A stretch of DNA of 64,000 nucleotides from Aradus depressus (Eukaryota > Arthropoda > Insecta > Hemiptera > Aradidae), in the NCBI GenBank assembly GCA_963662175.1, contig OY759218.1:11214001-11278000 (forward strand). The letters run 5' to 3'. This document shows, one piece after another, positions 1 through 12,149 of this stretch. Below the pieces are notes generated by a model. It was not told where the DNA came from, made no database searches, and was given only the letters and a program-made list of their open reading frames with translations. Positions within the stretch are counted from its first letter, which is position 1. Each line of letters starts with the position of its first letter. The translations under genes and the position numbers were made by a program.

Positions 1-270
1 CGGGAGGGGGGTTATGTGAGGGGCTAGGGATAAACATTGTTCTGGCTCATTAACGGACAGTTGGATTGTCATGAAATTTCAAATGTAGTATTCTTACAAG
101 CCAATTGAAAAATAGAGTGTGTGACGTCTCAAAATTCGTAACGGAAGGTGGGACTGTGGAGGGGGGGCTGAGCATAAATATAATTCTACCTCATTAACGG
201 ATTATCGGATTGTCATGAAATTTTACATGTAGTTGTAAAAGCAAAACTAAAAAAAAAAAAAGACTATGTG
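1..270 (+). repeat. Dispersed repeat R2 (left side cut by window edge)
   Basis: gctgagcataaatataattc ... cctcattaacggattatcgg ... attgtcatgaaattttacat, present twice here. It recurs at 3276-3475 (-) and 26140-26345 (+). Confidence 0.75.
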
Positions 271-608
271 ACATGTATGTATTTGCATCACAATTAAAAA
301 TCTATGTATAGATTAAATTCAATTAAATGAATAAATAATTCTGTACTGAATAAAATGCCTTCTTTTGTGATATTATTATTAATGATATTGATATGCTGGG
401 AAGTTTGCTGTATGGATCTCAAGGTCGAAACACACACATCCTGAACCTGCTTGTTCATTTTTAGAATCAGCGGCTCGGAAAAAATGAAATTCCAGCAAAC
501 ATTGAACATCGGATTTCTGAACGATTACTTTATTTCCTCTATACTTCTTATAACTGCCGAAGTAAAAATATTGATCGGGTAACTTTATGGAGTGTCTATG
601 CGAACGTA

Positions 609-900
609 CTTGTAGTTAGAGTGATCTAACATGAATGTGTCAGTGTTAGATAGGGCCTCGTTGTAGTTAGAGTGATCTTACGGATCTAACATGAATGTGT
701 CAGTGTTAGATAGGGCCTCGTTGTAGTTAGAGTGATCTTACGGATCTAACGTGAATGTGTCAGTGTTAGATAGGGCCTCGTTGTAGTTAGAGTGATCTTA
801 CGGATCTAACGTGAATGTGTCAGTGTTAGATAGGGCCTCTTTGTAGTTAGAGTGACCTTACGGATCTAACGTGAATGTGTCAGTGCTAGACAGAGCCTCT
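609..900 (+). repeat. 60-bp tandem repeat, about 5 copies
   Basis: Unit with tgtagttagagtgatcttac and gtgaatgtgtcagtgttaga. The first copy lacks ttacggat; the next four are in 60-bp register at 661, 721, 781 and 841. Confidence 0.97.
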
Positions 901-1321
901 ATCGACATTCCGCATTGCTCAGCTTCCGTTGATAAGACCAGGGGACTGGCACCATGCTCTGACTCATTCATATTATCGTTATATCAACATTTTTCGTTTT
1001 TTTCGCGTACTTAATTGTATTGTGTGTGTTAACTGTAAGCTGTATTACAGATACATGTTTTCACACACCGGAATAACCTCCAGGATATGACAGGTTATAT
1101 TTTTTAAATTTAAAATGACATCTCTTCAATCTTGGTATAAAAAGTGGAGAATTATGGTGAACGACAAAAAGTCCATTCACATAGTATTCAACTATGATAT
1201 ATACTTGACAAACGAATGACCAGGAATCATCACACCTGCCTGAAAAGACGGTACCAAAGGACTACTAGACAAAAGATCAAAATTAACTCTTTACGGATTT
1301 ATGGACTTGAATTATGAGCAA
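900..1321. other. No recognised feature
   Basis: AT-rich unique-looking DNA; no coding or repeat signal recognised. Confidence 0.4.
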
Positions 1322-1809
1322 AGAAGGAATTCGAGGTTCTGTCGTGTATATAAAAAGTCAGTATTTATCCAAAGTTTCGGAAACTAATCATTTCCTTCTT
1401 CAGAGCCTACAGAATATAACGAACAAATTAGTTGGTTCTTTTTTTCTCATTATGGACAAAGAGATAACTAGACAAACTTAATAATAATCTCAAAAAGAGA
1501 TGGAACAAATAATTATAAAAAAATTAATAATAAAGTAGTAATAATATAACCTATAGGTTATGTATAGATACATAACTATATATGTATAAAAATATAAATA
1601 AATAATAAATAAAAATACGTTATAATGTCTTGAGTGGATGTGTGTGGTGAAAGTGTTAACGAGTTTGTGACCAGTATAGAGCTACGCTATCGTGTACGTA
1701 TCGGTCGAGGACTACCTGAATTCACCTAAGTTACCGGTTTGATGGAGGGTTTCGTGAAATGTAACCAACTCAAGTAACATTATTTACATTTTTTTTTCGT
1801 ACAATATAC

Positions 1810-1857
<48 letters not shown>

Positions 1858-2405
1858 AAAAATTATTAAAATGAATAAATTAAGTGAAAACACAACAAAC
1901 CAATAATTTTTTTTATTTTTTATTAATGAACATCATAGAAAAAATTTGTTTGAGAAACACATTGCACATGTTGTGTGTTAAATGTTGGTGGATGTAACTT
2001 CTTTTCTTGTTTATTATGTTACAATAACTGTTGTTTAGGGGCTGTGTGTCTGTTTTTTCGTTTACCGTGGTATTATCCTATACTACATGTAACACCTCCA
2101 GCATGTGTCTCTTGTACCAGTTCGTCTCACTACCTAGTACACATGTGTTGAAATCAGAACAGTGTTCTTGTTGTATGTGATGTTTATCAATTGAGCTGCA
2201 ATTGTTTATGTTTTTCTGCTTGATATGAATGTTTTTTTTCAGTCGTTTTTATGTTGGTTTAATCGTGTTTTGATATGTTTCCTTTATAGCTTGCACCAAT
2301 GTGTTCGTTATGTTTTGTTAGGCCCTGAAGAAGAAAATAAATAGTTTCGGAAACGTTGGCCAAATACTGAGTTTTTATTTAAACGAAACCTCGATTCCTT
2401 CTGTA
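1322..2405. mobile_element. Penelope-like (retroelement) ends in inverted arrangement
   Basis: 1324-1408 and 2322-2403 are inverted repeats: gaattcgaggttctgtcg and agtatttatccaaagtttcg on the left, tttcggaaacgttggccaaa and cgaaacctcgattccttc on the right. Hammerhead-like cores sit at 1374-1403 (-) (CTGAAGA, stem GGAAA/TTTCC, GAAAC) and 2325-2354 (+). The 900 bp between them are AT-rich without a long ORF. Related to 51900-52090. Confidence 0.5.
1811..1854. repeat. TA microsatellite
   Basis: Uninterrupted TA run. Confidence 0.98.
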
Positions 2406-2631
2406 TTGAAAAGATACTGTCGACTACATCCATCAAAGCTTCCAATTTTCAGCACATTCAATCTTGCAATCCAAAATCCTTCGTACAATAAATAGCCAGT
2501 GTCCCTTATTACATCTCCAAGAAAACTCTTCACACTGATCTCAATATTCCTTTTGTCAATGAATTAGCTACATCCAGGTACAATAAATTATTTTTCTCCT
2601 TGGCTCATATAATTAAAAAATATATATAAAA

Positions 2632-2978
2632 GGTTAGGTTAGGTTTTTATGACTCATGCCCGGGCTTTAACAACGAGGTCATATCGCCTACTACCAGAGC
2701 GCTCTTTCGTCACTCTGGTGGACATGAGCCCGACTCTACTGTGGGAGTCCTAAATTTTGCCTACCCTAATTTTTTATTCATCTAGGTTAGGGGTCTTTAA
2801 CGAGTACCTGACATCGTACAGGCTCGGGACCATCGCTTAACGTCCCATCCGAAGGACGGCGTGCTTAAGTTTATTTTACCTCCCAGATAAAATAAACTAA
2901 GGGCCTCGGTCGGGTTACGAACCCACGACCTTGAGCTCAGAAGTCAAGCACGCATACCACTGAGCTACCGGCGCCCTC
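2632..2978 (-). mobile_element. Full-length tRNA-derived SINE (family 1) with target duplication
   Basis: Reversed copy: tail atgactcatgcccgggcttt, core ccatccgaaggacggcgtgc, head accactgagctaccggcgcc. Flanked by AATATATATAAAA at 2619-2631 and 2979-2991. Confidence 0.93.
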
Positions 2979-2999
2979 AATATATATAAAATATAATGT

Positions 3000-3027
<28 letters not shown>
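3000..3027. repeat. TA microsatellite
   Basis: Alternating TA run. Confidence 0.95.
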
Positions 3028-3031
<4 letters not shown>

Positions 3032-3275
3032 AGTTAGTATAATAAAATATATAGTGTGAGTTTCTTAAATTTCTCTGGGAAGTTCCACTGTTGATTGATT
3101 CCGGCATTTCTTCCAGAGGTGTCTTCTTATTTTTTTTCGACAATATTTCGGGACACTTTTATTGTAAGTAATTTGATTTTTTTATTTGGTATTGATATTT
3201 TGACTTTATTTAAAATGTACGTTAGGATAAATATACCCAATAATTATTCTCTAATTCAATGCTATTCATATATGT

Positions 3276-3475
3276 GAAACTTCATGACAATCCGACTATC
3301 CGTTAATGAGCTAGAACTATTTTTATGCTTAGCCCCCTCGCAACCCCCCTCCTGTTCAAAACTTTCAGACGCCATATAACCTATTTTTCAATCTCGCTCA
3401 AAAGGATGCTACATGTCTTATCGATTGCCACCAGAACAAATTAGATCGTATAAATATTTTTCAAAAACTCCTGAA
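3276..3475 (-). repeat. Dispersed repeat R2
   Basis: cttcatgacaatccgactat ... cgttaatgagctagaactat ... cttagccccctcgcaac, the reverse of 1-270. Confidence 0.75.
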
Positions 3476-3633
3476 ATCCACTTTTTTGACAGTCTTTTTG
3501 TTTAAACAAAAAAATGACTAGACCGAATTTGATAAAATTTCTTTCAGATCACATTTACGTTGATACGCTTCGATTGGCACCAAAGCGGAGTCGATATCAT
3601 TTTTTCATTCGCGAGATATCATGCAGGAAAAAT

Positions 3634-4413
3634 TTACACCACACACATAGGGTGAAGTGATAAAAACGAAGTGACTACGTAGTAGACACTACGGTGTAGT
3701 GATAGCTTTAAGTCAAATTCATGTGATGAAACAAACGCTAACACTTTATAGTTACATCTATCCCAAGTGGAGTGGTGTCGGGAAAAACCGGAGATACAAC
3801 CATGGGTAGATATAACTTGGATGTAGCAGTAACTACCTTTCATATTGGAATCTGTTGGCCCCCACCCCAGTACCCTGGCTTCTGGCCACGTGTTGTAAAT
3901 TCTATCGCAGTATAATGCGCCCCCAACAGTTGGTAAATTAAAGCGTGTTTGCCAATTGACTTTTGCACTGTTTATTTCTTTAACTGTTCTGGGAAATTTA
4001 ATGCAATTGTTACTTTTTTCTAAAATACAGTCCATCACGTAATTTATATTTTTACATACCGTAGAGCGGTCCACTCCAAGGTCCTCTGCCACTCCACTCT
4101 GGAATCCTGGGTCAGCAGTATAACGCAAAAATATTTCCATTCGTTGTCTTGGAGACAGTGCTTTTCCTCGAGTTTCTTCACTAGGTGGCAGAAATTCCCA
4201 TGTTAAAAAGTCTATATTGACATTCTCGAAACGCATCAGCTCCTTGCACTTACTCAAAACTCTTCTTTCACCGTAGGCCCTTCTCTCTCTTACAATCATA
4301 AACATCGCCATCGCGAAATAGACTAACAACTGACATGGAGTGTGCGCCTCCAAGCACTTCAACATTTTGGAGTTATAACTAAAGATAATTAGAGACACTT
4401 CTCTTTTTATCAC
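3634..4413 (-). pseudogene. Harbinger-type transposase (HARBI1-like), degenerate
   Basis: A 259-residue frame. Residues about 85-170 match the N-terminal part of Harbinger nucleases: SPRQRMEIFLRYTADPGFQ, GVAEDLGVDRSTVCKNI, FPRTVKEINSAKVNWQTRF. The following region, where the family has its G-x-x-D-x-T-H catalytic motif, reads GGALYCDRIY and is eroded; later NMKGSYCYIQVI and STWD recall the second catalytic block. The frame ends outside the element, translating the terminal repeat itself (TSFLSLHP), so the true C-terminus, including the final catalytic Glu, is lost. Probably inactive. Confidence 0.8.
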
Positions 4414-4561
4414 ATCAAAAGTGAAGTTTTAACTACATGTCCGCAAAAACCGAGATACAACTATGGGGGTAGTTGTAGCTACCTTTTTAATCCCACTAAA
4501 CGGAGTTACAACTCCAAAATACCAGAGTGGTAGCATCAACTACGTTTTAATCACTTCACCC
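3650..4561 (-). mobile_element. PIF/Harbinger DNA transposon, 912 bp
   Basis: Terminal inverted repeats GGGTGAAGTGATAAAAACG (left) and GGGTGAAGTGATTAAAACG (right, read inward), bounded by ATA on both sides (3647-3649, 4562-4564). A 3-bp target duplication suits PIF/Harbinger. Inside is a partial transposase ORF on the minus strand. Autonomous members also need a MYB-like protein and are longer, so this is a deletion derivative. Confidence 0.85.
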
Positions 4562-4988
4562 ATAAACTTATTTTCGAAAATAGTGTAAAAATACTGTCGT
4601 GACCTTGAAACATAAAATATGTTGAAAATTTTGATTTCTATTTTCGGACCCATTACAGTAACCTTTCTTTATGCTGGGAAGTTGATAAAAGTTGGTCTGT
4701 ATCTCTGTCACTTATCAACGAATCGGACGAAGACAAGAGGAGAGTAGCGATACGTAGGTACTCAACTGAAAAACCCCGGTGAATTGTTTCAGAGGTAAAA
4801 CGAAAATTTAGTTGATTAATTCGCGTTGGGGTAGTACATTGCCAGTGATTCACTCACTTTTTTTTTTTGTTCATCACTCATAAAACTGAAGTGTAATAAT
4901 TTAAAGATAACTGAACACGTAAGTTCTTTCTTCATCGAGTTTCCTAACCTCCAAATCGATTGCTATATACAATTTGGGGAGTCACGAA

Positions 4989-5031
4989 ACCGGAAGTGCC
5001 CACATCCACCCGCCAAGTGGCCACTTCCGGG
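4989..5031. promoter_or_regulatory. Inverted pair of ETS-consensus motifs
   Basis: ACCGGAAGTG at 4989-4998 faces CACTTCCGGG at 5022-5031. No gene start lies nearby, so function is doubtful; it may be a relic of a repeat. Confidence 0.2.
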
Positions 5032-5154
5032 CGGGAAAAGTTAAGATAAATGTTCTCGTTGTGGCACATCTTCAGTGAACCGTGGCAGCCCACAGCACCA
5101 CAGTCCATTCCACAGTCTCAGAACCACTCAGGAAATTCAACCCCACCACATTTT

Positions 5155-5460
5155 CTATAAAGTATAGGGGAAGTTATGTAATAAATCAGAAATTCGATCT
5201 TGACATTTCACAAGAATTTTATGTTTTTTCCGACTTCTAGGTACCAAATATGAAAAAAAAAATGTCTCTGTGAATACGATAACTCCCGATAGAATGAATG
5301 TATCGACACGAAATTTTATATAAATATCCATAGCCATAAGAACGACACGTATTGGTTTTTAGCCAAATCAGCCAAAGGAGGAGGGGGAGATTAGGGGGGC
5401 TTAACCCTAAAACTCTAGTAACTGCCGATGTAATGAATATAAATAATATATATTTAAATT
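5155..5460 (+). repeat. R1 element, left part
   Basis: agtataggggaagttatgta ... cgataactcccgatagaatg ... tagtaactgccgatgtaatg. A SINE was inserted or abuts at 5465. Confidence 0.85.
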
Positions 5461-5464
5461 TCAG

Positions 5465-5752
5465 GACGCCGGTAGCTCAGTGGTATGCGTGCTTGCTTAC
5501 TGAGCTCAAGATCGCAAGGTCAGAACCCGGCCAAGGCCCCTAGTTAAAAAACAACTTAAGCACGCCATTCTTCGGATGGAATGTAAAGCGATCGTCCCGA
5601 GCCTGTTCGATGTCAAGAACTCTTAAAGATCCCTGTCCTAGGTGAATAAACATATACAAAACTAAAGTTAGGACTCCCACAGTAGAGTCGGGCTCATGAC
5701 CACCACCGCGCTCTGGTAGTAGGCGATATGACCTCATAGTTAAAACTCGGGC
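5465..5752 (+). mobile_element. tRNA-derived SINE (family 1), 5'-complete
   Basis: acgccggtagctcagtggta head; cacgccattcttcggatgga core; actcgggcatgataacta tail. The block after box B is shortened. Confidence 0.9.
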
Positions 5753-5914
5753 ATGATAACTAACAAACTAGATTTATTTATTCTAGTTTTACTTATTTAC
5801 TCATTTAACCATAGAACATGAAACGATCATATGCAATATTTCTTTTATTCATATAATATATTTGTACCTGCATTAATACTAATATTCCATAATATACTTA
5901 TGATCTGTCCCAGG

Positions 5915-6640
5915 ATACTGTGGCTCATTATAATATTTATTTCTGTTAAACCGTAACATGGTAATAGGATACGTCATAAGAATGTATAAATTAAGATAGC
6001 TTATAAATTATATACAATAACAGCTATTAACTTTTAAGAGTCGGACACTCATGTGATTAGTAATAACAATACTAACATTAAAATTAAATTAATAAATAAA
6101 TACTTGAAAATATATGAATACAAAGATAATAATAGTAATAAATACAGTTGTTACAGTTTATTAAATGAATTAAAATTAAGATAAATATTTTTTATAATTC
6201 TTCCGGAAGTGTCTTTTACTACGATATTTCTGGACATTCTTACTTCTTCATCAGGTCACAATGTGCAAAGTATAAAAAAGAGACTGAAAACAGAAAAATA
6301 ATAATAAATTAAATAAAAACAACAATAACAAATATAAAAAATATATAAAAATAAGAAATTAAAATACATAAAAGATAATTCGACAGACCTTAAAGGAGGA
6401 TATCTGCGAAGGAACTCTGCTCAAAAAATTGGATTTTTATAATATGGTTATTTTTTTTATTTTTGACCAATTAGAAAAAATAGAGGGTTTTCTCAAACAT
6501 TTAGTTGAAGTTTCTATTGTCTTCAAGAAGTGGGGGAAAAAAACGTTAATTCCATTATACATTTATCAAGAAGAGGAGCCATGTTTAGTTTAGTTATTCT
6601 TCCTGGTATTGTAATCTTGAATAGTATCCTTAATAATATT
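5915..6640 (-). mobile_element. LINE-like retroelement 3' part
   Basis: Paralogue of 48380-49290. Shared blocks: cgtaacatggtaataggata, attcttccggaagtgtcttt, ttaaaggaggatatctgcga, agtttctattgtcttcaaga. The minus strand contains CTGATGAAGAAGTAAGAATG near 6255. Confidence 0.55.
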
Positions 6641-7480
6641 TGAAATTATATTATATATTATAGTGATAATTTAAAAAAATGTTAAATGTAGAAATTGTTC
6701 AAATAAATAAAATTAATGGAAGTAATAAATAATAATAATATTAAATTATCACATTTCCTGTAGTTGCTGGTCTTCTACTAAATTTTGATTTTCTGCAGTA
6801 ATTTCCGAAAAGGGCCCTAAAAAATATCGAAAGTTCAAGACGTGCAGTTTTGAACAAAGTGCACGTATTTGAAAAAAATTTCAATTAACAAATTTTTTAT
6901 TTGGATTTCTTTTAAAGATAATAATGAGATGCCATCTTGTTTTCCTAAATTTGCAAAAAAATGTAAATCTAATCCAAAGGTATAAATTATCTTTCTGGGT
7001 TCACAGGGAAAATGAATAGCATAGAGTAACAGAACAAATATATTGGGTTTATTTATCTTAACCTACATTATAAAGTTAATAACTAATATTGGAAAATAAA
7101 AAAAATCAAATTATTTACAACAAAAACCTTACTAATTCCCACAACTACTTTAGTCTCTTTTCTTTTTTATTGTGGCCACTCTTTAAAATTCTTTTATTGG
7201 GCATATTTAAATAAATAAAAAATACCTTTGCGTATCTACGTACTTCACTGTTATATTTTTCACTGCTACTTGGTTCACATCTCTCACTCAGGCTCCTTAA
7301 CCCTAAAACATCTCTCCTTAGAATGTGAACAATACATCTTAAGCCTAACAACTCTCTCTAGACTGTCTCTCTCTATTTAAACAGCTGATAGTCGGCATTT
7401 GTCCTCCATTCATTTTTTGTTCACATTTCGTTTTTAAACAAAATGCGACTAGTCCATCTTTGTATATTTATTCACTAATT
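6640..7480 (+). repeat. Dispersed repeat R3
   Basis: Inverted paralogue of 24180-24960. Shared blocks: tttccgaaaagggccctaaa, gtttatttatcttaacc, ctttagtctcttttct, cagctgatagtc. No usable ORF. Confidence 0.6.
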
Positions 7481-7567
7481 AAGTTACTTCACTCCTAACA
7501 GCTGTTTTTATACAAATAATAATAATTGATTTTGTAATATATTACCTAATAATTTTAACGTATGAAA

Positions 7568-7574
<7 letters not shown>

Positions 7575-7658
<84 letters not shown>

Positions 7659-7660
7659 AA
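7575..7660. repeat. TA microsatellite
   Basis: About 85 bp of TA. Confidence 0.98.
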
Positions 7661-7689
7661 GATAATAATACTAGTAAATACAGTTTTTT

Positions 7690-7830
7690 AAATGAATTAA
7701 AATTAAGATTAATATTTTTTATACTTCTTCCGGAAGTGTCTTTTTTACAACGATATTTCTGAACATTTTTACTTCTTCATCAGGCATATATATACACACA
7801 TATATGTATAATATATACAATATTAATCAT
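7690..7830 (-). repeat. Retroelement fragment of the 5915-6640 family
   Basis: cttccggaagtgtcttttt ... cgatatttctgaacattttt ... cttcttcatcaggcat. Confidence 0.6.
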
Positions 7831-8650
7831 GTTCTCTATGATTAGTATTGTTTATTATTCTTAGTGCTTTCTTTTGAACTCTGAAAATAATAATACTCTA
7901 GCCACAAGCTCCCCAATGTATTAAACCATAATTAATTATGGAATGAAAATAGGCGTAATATAGAGTAGTTAATGTTTCCTTTGGCACGATCTTTTTATGG
8001 TTATGAAGTAAGAAGCAAACGGAACTCAGTTTCTTACCGATACGAGTTTTGCTTCTTCTCAAAATGTGTTCCTCTTTCGAAAATTGGCGCCCGAGTTGAA
8101 GGCAAAAATGTTTTGTGAATTCAAAAAAAAAAAAAAAAAAAAAAAGTAGGTGGCTCCCTGGGTTTTGTCCTATTTTCTTGTGTTGTAGTGACCTATTGTT
8201 GCTTACCCCTCGTTTTTCTGAATGCCCCTTCTTTAGAATTACAGGTAGAATTTTCAGGTAGTCTGGGGTTTTTGGTTTTCAATAGACCGTAGACAGGTAG
8301 GAGGCTCTTCTAGTTTTATTATGTACAAAAAAAAATGTTCTCTATGAAGAGAGGATGGCTCTTCTATAAAGTTTATAGTAGTCCTACTTTCAATCACTTT
8401 CATATTCATTGCATCAATGAGTGTTAGTGAAGTATTTAATAAGAATGCTTGCTTGTGTTGTTGTCAACTACATTAGTTTATTTGGTAGAACCAGCTTTCA
8501 GTCACTCAACATGAGTGCTCAATCCACTATTGACAGGTAAAGAAAGTCGTCAATGTATTACCTGCAATGTGTTTTCCCAACGTGAATACTAAGTTTTCAT
8601 TTTTCCTCTTAGTCTTACTCTGGGATTTCTGAACCCATGTGCTAAATTTC
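7830..8650. other. No recognised gene
   Basis: AT-rich DNA with a 20-bp poly(A) run near 8126; nothing else identified. Confidence 0.4.
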
Positions 8651-8654
8651 GTAT

Positions 8655-9335
8655 AACTAAATGTAGCCAAGTGGTTGGTCAAATGAGGTCGAAAGCGGGA
8701 CTTCTCGTCCGATCCACCAGTCGAACCTTCGGAACTAGTCTTCCTTAACTAAATGTAGCCAAGTGGTTGGTCGAATGAGGTTGAAAGCGGGGCTTCTCGT
8801 CCGACCACCAGTCGAACCTTCCGAACTAGCCTTCCTTAACTAAATGTCGCCAAGTGGTTGGTCGAATGAGGTTGAAAGCGGGGCTTCTCGTCCGATCCAC
8901 CAGTCGAACCTTCCGAACTAGCCTTCCTTAACTAAATGTAGCCAAGTGGTTGGTCGAATGAGGTTGAAAGCGGGACTTCTCGTCCGATCCACCAGTCGTC
9001 CCTTCCGAACTAGCCTTCCTTAACTAAATGTAGCCAAGTGGTTGGTCGACTGCTTGTCGAATGAGGTTAAAAGCGGGACTTCTCGTCCGATCCACCAGTC
9101 GAGCCTTCCGAACTAGCCTTCCTGAACTAAATGTAGTCAAGGGGTTGGTCGACTGCTTGTCGAATGAGGTTGGAAGCAGGACTTCTCGTCCGATCCACCA
9201 GTCGAGCCTTCCGAACTAGCCTTTCTTAACTGAATGTAGTCAAGGGGTTGGTCGACTGCTTGTCGAATGAGGTTGAATGCGGGGCTTGTCGTCCGATCCA
9301 CTTGTCGAACTTTCTGAACTTGCCTTCCTCCGCGG
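8655..9335 (+). repeat. 92/103-bp tandem repeat, 7 copies
   Basis: Copies begin at aactaaatgtagccaagtgg: 8655, 8747, 8838, 8930, 9022, 9125, 9228. The last units carry an extra gactgcttgtcg giving a 103-bp period. Minus-strand ORFs across it are artefacts. Confidence 0.95.
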
Positions 9336-9573
9336 CTGTTGCTGTGGTTAGTTGAAGGAGATTTAACGGAGGGTAGAGCTAGACGGGAAGTGTCCAGTTT
9401 AACGTCCAAGGTCCCTCTACACTCGCCACCACACAACACAGAATATAGTTCAACACATCCATCGTCTACCATTCAGCCAAATTAAATTGTTAGTTAGTTA
9501 ACAGTATTGGTGACCTAGCAGAGCGAGGTTCCTTAATTTGACACGCGGGTTCCAAGCTTGTTTGTTGTTTTTG

Positions 9574-9658
9574 TGACTCACGCCCGGGCTTCAACTAAAA
9601 AGTCATATCGCCTACTACCAGAGCGCTCTTTTATGGTAGACGTGAGCCCGATTGTAGA
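9574..9658 (-). mobile_element. SINE family 1, tail fragment
   Basis: tgactcacgcccgggcttca ... tcgcctactaccagagcgct. Confidence 0.75.
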
Positions 9659-9827
9659 TTCGGCAAAACTAGAAAATTTAGGACTAGTGAAGGTTCTCCT
9701 ATAGTATATGTTGTATGCTACTTTACCTCAATTTATCCGAAAGAATAAAATGTTGGCCTTCACATCGGTTCTTTTAGTTAATAATCACTACAGCTTCTCC
9801 TGGAAAAAGTGGCGGGTAAATTGAAGA

Positions 9828-10135
9828 AAAGATGTACCTTGTCGCAATCCTAGTGGGAGGCACATTTGGGAGGAATGGTTAAGACGAGTCGCACCTACCG
9901 GGCGCACATGGAAGATGTACCTTGTCGCAATCCTAGTGGGAGGCACATTTGGGAGGAATGGTTAAGACGAGTCGCACCTACCGGGCGCACATGGAAGATG
10001 TACCTTGTCGCAATCCTAGTGGGAGGCACATTTGGGAGAAATGGTTAAGACGAGTCGCACCTACCGGGCGCACATGGAAGATGTACCTTGTCGTTTTCCT
10101 AGTGGGAGGCACATTTGGGAGGAATGGTTAATCGA
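9828..10135 (+). repeat. 83-bp tandem repeat, about 3.7 copies
   Basis: Unit with gatgtaccttgtcgcaatcc, ggcacatttgggaggaatgg and taagacgagtcgcacctacc. An inverted array of the same unit lies at 10816-10994. Confidence 0.95.
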
Positions 10136-10470
10136 TACGTGTCGTTCTTCTACGGTTATTGATAAATATACGAAATTTAGTGTGGATATCTTCATTCTAT
10201 ATTCAAAGAACTCACACACGACAAACTCGAATTTTGATTCTTCATTTTTGGTTATCGAGTTGAGCCCCTTCCTTCAAGCAGATTCGGCTCAAAATTGAAA
10301 GGTGGTGCACTATGGGGTTTTAGATTTAAATATACTCATTTGATACCCTTTTTGGAATCAATTAAAATTTCGGTGGAAGCTCAATATCACACTTCTGTCC
10401 GCATACATAACTATACTTCGTATAACTGGGGAAATAAAAATATATATGCACATATGTATTTTATAATGAA
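10136..10470 (-). repeat. R1 fragments between two inverted arrays
   Basis: tatacgaaatttagtgtgga ... gttatcgagttgagcccctt ... ttcgtataactggggaaata. Confidence 0.7.
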
Positions 10471-10815
10471 TAAGTAGATATTTTTAAATAGACTTGAATG
10501 AAAAAATTACTAATAATATTAATAACTTATTATGGAAAGAATGGACACACATTAAAAGCTGAAAATTCCCGAAAAAAGTGTAATGTTCGTTTGTGTGTTG
10601 GATCCGAAACGTGAGAACGGAGAAAGGACGGAACGAAGTGGGAGACACGAAGCAATGATTAACGGTATTTCATGACGTGTTCGGATTCCGCATTTCGTCC
10701 TCTCATATCCGATCCTCCACTCACATCATCAAATGTCAAAAAGTGGACAGTGAATCACCATCATCAGCAATGTACCTCCCTCATCCTCTTCGGGCAATTT
10801 GGCTGAAAATCTGGT

Positions 10816-10994
10816 ACTCGTCTTAACCATTCCTCCCAAATGGGCCTCCCACTAGGATTGCGACAAGGTATGCCTCCCATGTGTGCCCGGTAGGTGCGAC
10901 TCGTCTTAACCATTCCTCCCAAATGTGCCTCCCACTAGGATTGCGACAAGCGACTCTCCATGTGTGCCCGGTAGGTGCGACTCGTCTTAACCAT
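10816..10994 (-). repeat. 83-91-bp tandem repeat, inverted relative to 9828-10135
   Basis: Two-plus copies of tcttaaccattcctcccaaa ... cctcccactaggattgcgac ... cccggtaggtgcgactcg. Confidence 0.93.
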
Positions 10995-12140
10995 GCCCTC
11001 TACCGGATCGTATGTTAGGTGGAGGTAATTTTAGTTCCAAGTTAGCATAATGTTCTAAAGGCATGATAGATTTTTCTGAGATGGCTTTAACCGAAACCTC
11101 GTTAAGACACCTATTGATTTTCAGTCAATTATAAATAATTTGAACTGGGGAAGTACATTGTCCGTGATTCGCCGACGACTTTTTCTGCTGTCGCGATCCT
11201 TACAATATTTTCAGCGTATGGCGAACCAGGAGGTCTGTTATCCTCCAATGTGTATGAGTTAGCTAATATCAACAATCAAAAGATGTCGACCTTTCGTCAA
11301 CACGAAACAAAGAAGAAAATGTCAAAGAGTCAGACCAGGGTTAATAGGTCGGGTAAATGTTAGGGGACGGGTGGATGGTCGGATCGTTCGTTCCTCATTC
11401 GATCATCAAGTCAGGATCAAAGAGCCAATTCATTCTACCTCAATCGAATTAGGTTGGTTGATGTAGCCACACGATGAGTCAACATAATCAAACTATTTAT
11501 ATATCCGCTACAAAGACCTACAATATCCAGTCTATTCTGCATTTGTGTGCTGAATACCTAAATCACATTAACACCTATGTTTTAGAGGATGAATGCGGGA
11601 CATAAACTAACAACAATACTTTTTTTGTCGCTAAGAGGCACTGAGGAGAGGCAAAGGACTTGTATAAAATAATAGGTCTTGAGAGCAATTTAGTTTATAC
11701 GAAATATATTAATAAAGTATATCTTACAGGAGTACATACATACACATAAATATATAGATGCTTCAGTGCAACTCTTTTTAAATATCACAGTTTCGGAAGA
11801 GCGTTGGTACAAATGCAAACATAACTATTTTCAGTAGATGTAAAAACAACTATTATTTATTCATAATTGTAATTTTTAAAAAATATATGTGATGTGGCCA
11901 TAAAATGACTTTCTTATACCAACCTCATTTCTACGGATCATTCTCTCTTCCCCCCCTCATAAATGCATTTCATACCGGCTTTAGTGGCCATGAGAAAGAC
12001 ATCAGCGGTTTTCTTTGTTTCATGTACAGCGTATTTCTGAGAATGACTTTCTTATACCCAGTAATGCCAGTATGAAATGAATTTGGGAAGGAGAGTGATG
12101 TCTAATATTTTTATAGTACTTAAAGTCAAAACCCCATGAT
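10995..12140. other. No recognised gene
   Basis: Short R1 echoes only (near 11150). Contains accctcctatt-like unique DNA; no coding signal. Confidence 0.4.
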
Positions 12141-12149
12141 GACAATACC

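Noticed and set aside
4989..5031. Promoter controlled by ETS factors
   Set aside because: Only two motifs, no transcription start, CpG patch or downstream gene; kept as a low-confidence site only.
7562..7762. ORF of alternating Tyr-Ile
   Set aside because: TA microsatellite.
9137..9472. 111-codon - ORF
   Set aside because: Half lies in the 92/103-bp tandem array; no known motif or coding composition.
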